From positions 62,001 to 126,000 of the forward strand of contig CALUXU010000001.1 of NCBI GenBank assembly GCA_944324825.1: 64,000 bases of DNA. Reading direction: 5' to 3'. Below, one piece after another: positions 59,893-64,000 of this stretch. Below the pieces are notes generated by a model. The model made no database searches and was not told the DNA's origin. It saw only the letters and a list, made by a program, of their open reading frames with translations. Position 1 is the first letter of the stretch, and the number at the start of each line of letters is the position of its first letter. Origin of the DNA: Candidatus Gastranaerophilales bacterium. GTDB taxonomy: Bacteria > Cyanobacteriota > Vampirovibrionia > Gastranaerophilales > Gastranaerophilaceae. The translations under genes were made by a program, and so were the position numbers.

Positions 59893-60312
59893 ATGCCACC
59901 AATTAAACCAGTAAAAATTACGGATAGAGTTTTATATAAAACAGGCGAGATGTACAAAATGGCATCATTAAAGACCGGTAAATATCTCGGCCGAATAAAA
60001 CTTGTACCTAAAAAAGACCGACTGTATATTGCAGATTTAAAGAGTTATTATCCGGAAAACAAAGAGTTACGTGTCGGCACATCTCTAATAAACTTTGCAA
60101 AATGTATCAGTAAACAACATAACCTTGGCGGGAAATTGGAAGTTATCTCACATAATCTGGAATGCGGAGGAAAGCAGCCACACAAATTTTACAGAAAAAT
60201 GGGGTTTTCTACGCATAACAAACGCCATGATGAAGATATAGATTTCTGCATGGAATATGGTATTGATATTCCTTACTATATGCAACAAGGAACAATAATG
60301 TACTGGGGCTAA
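59893..60312 (+). CDS. Putative GNAT-like acetyltransferase, short
   Basis: A 139-residue protein with a GNAT-like core: L-R-V-G-T-S-L-I-N-F-A-K (acetyl-CoA loop region, G-T-S rather than the usual G-x-G), L-E-V-I-S-H-N-L and H-K-F-Y-R-K-M-G-F-S-T, the strand 6/7 signature. The first 35 residues are basic. TTAGGAG precedes the ATG. It follows the efflux operon by 32 nt but is probably independent. Its stop overlaps that of the convergent gene at 60309. Confidence 0.55.
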   Translation: MPPIKPVKITDRVLYKTGEMYKMASLKTGKYLGRIKLVPKKDRLYIADLKSYYPENKELRVGTSLINFAKCISKQHNLGGKLEVISHNLECGGKQPHKFYRKMGFSTHNKRHDEDIDFCMEYGIDIPYYMQQGTIMYWG

Positions 60313-60560
60313 TACCCTCGGACTCTATCTGCAACGCGTTTTGCTCTTATTATTTTTTCTAACGTACTCATCTGATTTGGATTTCTGTATCTGTCATTCC
60401 CGTAATATCTAAAATTACGGTGATGTCTGTTCCTATATTGGTAAGAATTATCCCCCCAAGAATTTCCGCGGTACTGACCGGGCCAAGGGTTATAAACATC
60501 CGCAAATACGGCAGGTGATATTAATATTATTGTTAAAATTAGTAATGTTATTTTTTGCAT
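60309..60560 (-). CDS. Small exported Tyr/Arg/Asn-rich protein
   Basis: An 83-residue protein with a Sec signal peptide (residues 1-20, ending V-F-A) and a mature part rich in Tyr, Arg, Asn, Gly and Trp (Y-R-G-N-S-W-G-D-N-S-Y-Q-Y), then a basic helix (I-I-R-A-K-R-V-A-D-R-V). Likely periplasmic or outer-surface. I cannot name a family. The ATG lies 100 nt from the divergent 236-aa exported gene. Confidence 0.65.
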   Translation of the reverse strand: MQKITLLILTIILISPAVFADVYNPWPGQYRGNSWGDNSYQYRNRHHRNFRYYGNDRYRNPNQMSTLEKIIRAKRVADRVRGY

Positions 60561-60659
60561 ACTCCAATTTTTTACTATAAGAAAAAAAATACAATCCGTC
60601 TATCAGACAACTACCACTTAGGGAATGTAGAAAGTTTTATTATAAACAAGAATACTTGT

Positions 60660-61367
60660 ATGAAAAAACTAATTTCTCTAATATGTATATTTTGTATAGG
60701 TCTGAGTGCTTTTGCAGAAGGAAACTGCGAGCAGGTTGAATGCTACGAACACCTTTTCTGTGAAAAGGGAGCTGTTTCTAACCAGGTTGCAATAACAAAT
60801 CTTAGAAATATTATTTGTAAAGGCGGAGCTTTGAAAGTCGCTTTTAATTGCAAATTCAAATCCGAATGCGCAAAAGCCGGAGATACAATTAACTTTACGT
60901 TAACGGATGCTCTGTATACACAAGAGGGACGATTACTAATCCCGGCCTGTTCAACCGTTGTTGCGGAGGTTATAAGAATAGAAAAACAAAGGGTTCCTAA
61001 TAAAAATGCCCGAGTCTACCTTAATTTTAAATGTATAGTTTTTCCTGACAATACCAATGTAACAATGTCCGCGAAGCCGTTAACAAAAGACTGCAGCTTA
61101 AAAGAAGGACCTTGGATGACTGCAGGAAAACTTGCACTCTATACAGTCGGACTCGGATGTGTCGGTGCCGGCGCCGGTGTAGGGTTTGCATTTATCCCTA
61201 ATCCTGCAAAAATAGGAGTCGGACTTGCAATAGGTATACCTGTCGGATGTACTGTCGGACTTATCACAGGCCTAATTACTCCTGGATTAAAATACCACGC
61301 GAAAAAAGGCGAAGTTATAACAATCACACTATGCGAACCGCTTGCTCTTCCTAAAATCTGCAAGTAA
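60660..61367 (+). CDS. Exported protein with glycine-zipper hydrophobic segment
   Basis: A 236-residue protein beginning M-K-K-L-I-S-L-I-C-I-F-C-I-G-L-S-A-F-A with clear cleavage after A-F-A; the open frame starts 35 codons earlier but that part has no signal or ribosome binding site. The mature domain has seven or so Cys residues that could form disulfides. Residues about 160-215 are a Gly/Ala/Pro-rich hydrophobic stretch (G-A-G-A-G-V-G-F), the kind that inserts in outer membranes or oligomerises. A strand-rich middle (residues about 80-140, with I-P-A-C-S-T-V-V-A-E-V) resembles conjugation TrbI/VirB10-like sorption domains only loosely. Function unknown. Confidence 0.68.
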   Translation: MKKLISLICIFCIGLSAFAEGNCEQVECYEHLFCEKGAVSNQVAITNLRNIICKGGALKVAFNCKFKSECAKAGDTINFTLTDALYTQEGRLLIPACSTVVAEVIRIEKQRVPNKNARVYLNFKCIVFPDNTNVTMSAKPLTKDCSLKEGPWMTAGKLALYTVGLGCVGAGAGVGFAFIPNPAKIGVGLAIGIPVGCTVGLITGLITPGLKYHAKKGEVITITLCEPLALPKICK

Positions 61368-61471
61368 ATGTGAAATTATTGATTTCACAACTATCTTTAA
61401 TCAACAGTTTTTGTTGTGAATTCAGTGACGGCATTACTGGACATTTTTAAAAATCATATTATAATAATCCT

Positions 61472-62308
61472 ATGAAAAAGTTTTTATTTGTTTTGGTGTT
61501 CTTATTATCTGCAAATATTACTCTTGCAGATACTCTAATTTTTGCTCAGGTAACAGATGTACATCTGCCGGCTAAAACTAAGCAGCCTATAATAAAACGA
61601 GATTATACTCATTCGGAAGATAATCTGAGATGCGCAATCAGAAAAATTAATTCCGACAATAACATACAATACGTATTTTTTACCGGAGATTCTGTTGACA
61701 GATCATATAAAGATTTATACGAAAAATTCTTTGGTATAGCAAATTATTTGAATAAACCGTATTATGTATGTTTAGGGAATCATGACGTTAATTCTCCCGG
61801 CGGGCTGAATAAGACAGAAACACTTAAAATAATACAAAAGCTCTCAAGATACCATCAATATTATCCGAACTATTGTATTGAATTAAATAATGATTTTATT
61901 GCAATAATGCTCGACGGGACAAACGATTATGTACCTGATACCAGAGGATATTTCAATAAAACGACTTTGCAGTGGCTTAAAAATGTTTTAGAAGAAAACA
62001 AAGATAAAAAGGTTATTATTTTCCAGCATTTCCCGATTGTTGAACCGGCAGACGGGAACTTGTACACAAAATTACATCAAGTCAGGAATAAACATGCATT
62101 GATAAGCGCCCTGAAAAAAAACGGAAACGTAAAAATGATTGTTTCAGGCCACTATCATAAATCCGGGGAATTTGAAAAATACGGTATGAAGCATTATTCA
62201 ACATCAGCACTTTTTGAGATGCCATATTACAGAATTATCAAAATTGATTACGAACCAAACGGCGACATCAAAAATATTGAGAGCGAACTTGTCAAATGCA
62301 GTAAATAG
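61472..62308 (+). CDS. Exported calcineurin-like metallophosphoesterase
   Basis: A 278-residue periplasmic phosphoesterase. Sec signal peptide at residues 1-19 (ends T-L-A). All core metal ligands are present: T-D-V-H (residues about 27-30), F-F-T-G-D-S-V-D-R, L-G-N-H-D-V-N, and the C-terminal V-S-G-H-Y-H-K. The family cleaves cyclic nucleotides, nucleotides or phospholipids; the substrate is not evident. Single-gene unit, convergent with the SulP gene (2 nt between stops). Confidence 0.86.
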   Translation: MKKFLFVLVFLLSANITLADTLIFAQVTDVHLPAKTKQPIIKRDYTHSEDNLRCAIRKINSDNNIQYVFFTGDSVDRSYKDLYEKFFGIANYLNKPYYVCLGNHDVNSPGGLNKTETLKIIQKLSRYHQYYPNYCIELNNDFIAIMLDGTNDYVPDTRGYFNKTTLQWLKNVLEENKDKKVIIFQHFPIVEPADGNLYTKLHQVRNKHALISALKKNGNVKMIVSGHYHKSGEFEKYGMKHYSTSALFEMPYYRIIKIDYEPNGDIKNIESELVKCSK

Positions 62309-62310
62309 CT

Positions 62311-63849
62311 TTAGCCGTTCTTCTCGTCTGTTTCGCTATGGAATAACTGCCATCTGAAACTCGGATATGTTTTGCTTATCTCGTCCCAGGCAATATCAAC
62401 TTCATACCCTTTCATTATTTCCAAGCGTTCTTTTTCCCAGGATTTCAGATAATCAACACAGGCATGGTCTATATAATGAAGTCTTTCCGTGCAAAGTCTG
62501 ATATTTTTATCCTTAGGCAGCTGTTCAATAGCATCTATCAACGTCGGAAGCTGCAGGAATGTAATATTCCCGTGGAGCTTAACAACTATACGATTTTCTG
62601 ATTCAATAAAATATTTGTCTATATCAACCTTTAACACCTTGAATGCACTCTTTAAGAATGCACAAATAAACCCGATTACGATACCTTCAAACAAGTTAGT
62701 AAACAGAATTGAAACCAGTGTAATCATATAGATTAAAAATTCACCGCGGCTCAGCTTAAAAATATGTTTTGCAGCATCTACATCAACAAGCTTATAACCA
62801 GTATAAACCAGAATTGCGGCAAGAGATGATATCGGAATATAATCCAGTACAAACGGGAATAATGATACAAAAAGTAAGAGCCATACCCCGTGCATTACGG
62901 CAGATAAACGGGTTTGCGCTCCTGCATTAATATTTGCGGCACTACGGACAATTACCCCCGTAATCGGCAGACCGCCCAAAAATCCTGACAGAGAATTCCC
63001 TATCCCCTGCGCAATGATTTCCTTGTCATAATCTGTTTTAGATTTATCACTCATTTTATCAATTGCGGCAGAAGTCAACAACGTTTCCGCACTCGCAATA
63101 AAGGTTATTATGATTGCATTAAATACAATACTCGGGTTGAATATATGTGTAAAATCTGCAAGTTTAATGAAGTTTATATTACTCCAGAAATTTTCTCCAA
63201 CCTGCAAATAACTTATATCCAAATGCGCAGCATTAGCCACCAAAGAAGCAACTATAACCCCGACAAGAGCAGAGGGAATAGCCTTTAGTTTTTTATGCGG
63301 AATCAAATTCCATAAAAGAATCATTGATATAGTTAATATACCTATCATACAAGCCATATGGTGTCTTGAACCGTCCAGAGGCAGTACTGAATTATAAATT
63401 ATACTCAACAAATCTTTTATATTACCCAAAAAGTTGTTCTGCGGCTGGCTGTCAAGCATTATATGAAACTGGGATAAGAATATTGAAATCCCGATACCTG
63501 CAAGCATCCCCTGAATAATTGCCGGAGATATCGCCCTGAACCATTTACCAAAAGATAACAACCCGAATGTTATCTGCAAAAGCCCGACTAAAAATATAAT
63601 CAAAAATAATTTTTCAAGCCCGTGAGTATTTATAATATCAACAATAATCAGTATTAAACCTGCAGCAGGACCTGATACTTGAAGTGAGTTTCCTGAAAAC
63701 ATACCCACAACAATACCGCCGATTATACCGGATACTATCCCTGTATATATCGGCAAACCACAGGCAATAGATATACCGATTGCCAGAGGTAAAGCTATCA
63801 AAAATACAATTATTGATGCCAAAAAATCTTTCTTTATAAAATTTATCAT
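62311..63849 (-). CDS. SulP-family anion permease with C-terminal STAS domain
   Basis: A 512-residue transporter with about ten to twelve membrane helices in the SulP (SLC26) pattern: start F-I-K-K-D-F-L-A-S-I-I-V-F-L-I-A-L-P-L-A-I, then S-G-P-A-A-G-L near residue 67, and a C-terminal STAS domain (residues about 430-510, I-V-V-K-L-H-G-N-I-T-F-L). Substrates in the family are sulfate, bicarbonate (BicA of cyanobacteria) or dicarboxylates; it is most similar in style to the bicarbonate-type SulP group, but this is a guess. The start at 63849 has GGATAAGAAG upstream; an ATG 17 codons earlier is less likely. Confidence 0.87.
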   Translation of the reverse strand: MINFIKKDFLASIIVFLIALPLAIGISIACGLPIYTGIVSGIIGGIVVGMFSGNSLQVSGPAAGLILIIVDIINTHGLEKLFLIIFLVGLLQITFGLLSFGKWFRAISPAIIQGMLAGIGISIFLSQFHIMLDSQPQNNFLGNIKDLLSIIYNSVLPLDGSRHHMACMIGILTISMILLWNLIPHKKLKAIPSALVGVIVASLVANAAHLDISYLQVGENFWSNINFIKLADFTHIFNPSIVFNAIIITFIASAETLLTSAAIDKMSDKSKTDYDKEIIAQGIGNSLSGFLGGLPITGVIVRSAANINAGAQTRLSAVMHGVWLLLFVSLFPFVLDYIPISSLAAILVYTGYKLVDVDAAKHIFKLSRGEFLIYMITLVSILFTNLFEGIVIGFICAFLKSAFKVLKVDIDKYFIESENRIVVKLHGNITFLQLPTLIDAIEQLPKDKNIRLCTERLHYIDHACVDYLKSWEKERLEIMKGYEVDIAWDEISKTYPSFRWQLFHSETDEKNG

Positions 63850-64000
63850 TCTTCTTATCCTATAATTTGTTCCGTTATAACTGAATATTACCATACTCAA
63901 TCCAAATTAAATATTAAGGAATGTAACATATCAACCAAATATACTAAAGTTTTTCAAAAAAATACCGATATACACACCAAGGGAAAAAGAGTAATCATCA

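Noticed and set aside
1-64000. CRISPR array, prophage, rRNA operon, or transposase gene
   Set aside because: I looked for spaced direct repeats, phage structural genes, rRNA motifs and DDE or Tn signatures and saw none.

Overview
The window most likely comes from an uncultured gut-type member of the Gastranaerophilales (Melainabacteria/Vampirovibrionia, the non-photosynthetic sister lineage of Cyanobacteria). The evidence is the AT-rich DNA, a diderm envelope (BamA/Omp85, Skp/OmpH, LptF/G-type permease, RND efflux trio), an Omp85 with three POTRA domains as in cyanobacteria, a DUF3326 protein of a mainly cyanobacterial family, a flagellin, a GH57 glucan branching enzyme, and many lineage-type hypothetical proteins. 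The taxonomic call is inference. Most of the window is chromosomal housekeeping DNA; I see no prophage, transposase gene or CRISPR array.

Layout. 0-1.2 kb: an arginase-family gene cut by the window edge and a small hypothetical. 1.4-1.83 kb: an intact tRNA(CAU) inside a nest of direct and inverted repeats. 1.9-8.3 kb (+): recF, then bamA, skp/ompH, a divergent pyrimidine-nucleoside-phosphorylase-like gene and an unusual soluble FlhA-C-like gene. 9.3-10.4 kb (-): flagellin. 10.8-15.6 kb (-): dnaA, ribH, murQ, gpsA, ricT. 15.6-16.6 kb: a non-coding island bounded by a 26-bp direct repeat. 17-24 kb: two MDR dehydrogenases, a zincin-like protein, mtnA and an Lpt permease. 24-38 kb: helicase-nuclease fusion, CheR-type methyltransferase, GH57, several lineage-specific small proteins, proS, rarA, a solute-binding protein, ankyrin protein and tmk. 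38.5-42 kb: two coupled paralogous lineage-specific proteins. 43.7-51.7 kb (-): tpiA, an 81-aa gene, yceD/DUF177, rpmF and the fatty-acid genes plsX-fabH-fabD-fabG-acpP-fabF. 53-60 kb: LysR regulator divergent from an OMF-RND-MFP efflux operon. 60-64 kb: small exported proteins, a metallophosphoesterase and a SulP transporter.

Three candidates for something undescribed stand out. (1) A bipartite upstream element, GGCAATTTTT or AGCAAAATTT-like, exactly 12 nt, then a TTTATA-like box, precedes several lineage-specific genes at 34-78 nt from the start codon. I did not notice it before the housekeeping genes I compared by eye; it looks like a dedicated promoter class. (2) Many proteins behind this element share a short N-terminal F-x-G motif (INFTG, VQFKG, IEFNG, PSFKG, PNFEG) despite unrelated bodies, suggesting a common targeting or processing tag. 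(3) Between fabH and fabD lies an unannotated 25-codon hydrophobic ORF with a strong ribosome binding site. It is converged on by a predicted short antisense RNA with its own promoter and intrinsic terminator, the architecture of a type I toxin-antitoxin locus. An orphan, membrane-domain-less FlhA cytoplasmic domain is a further notable gene.
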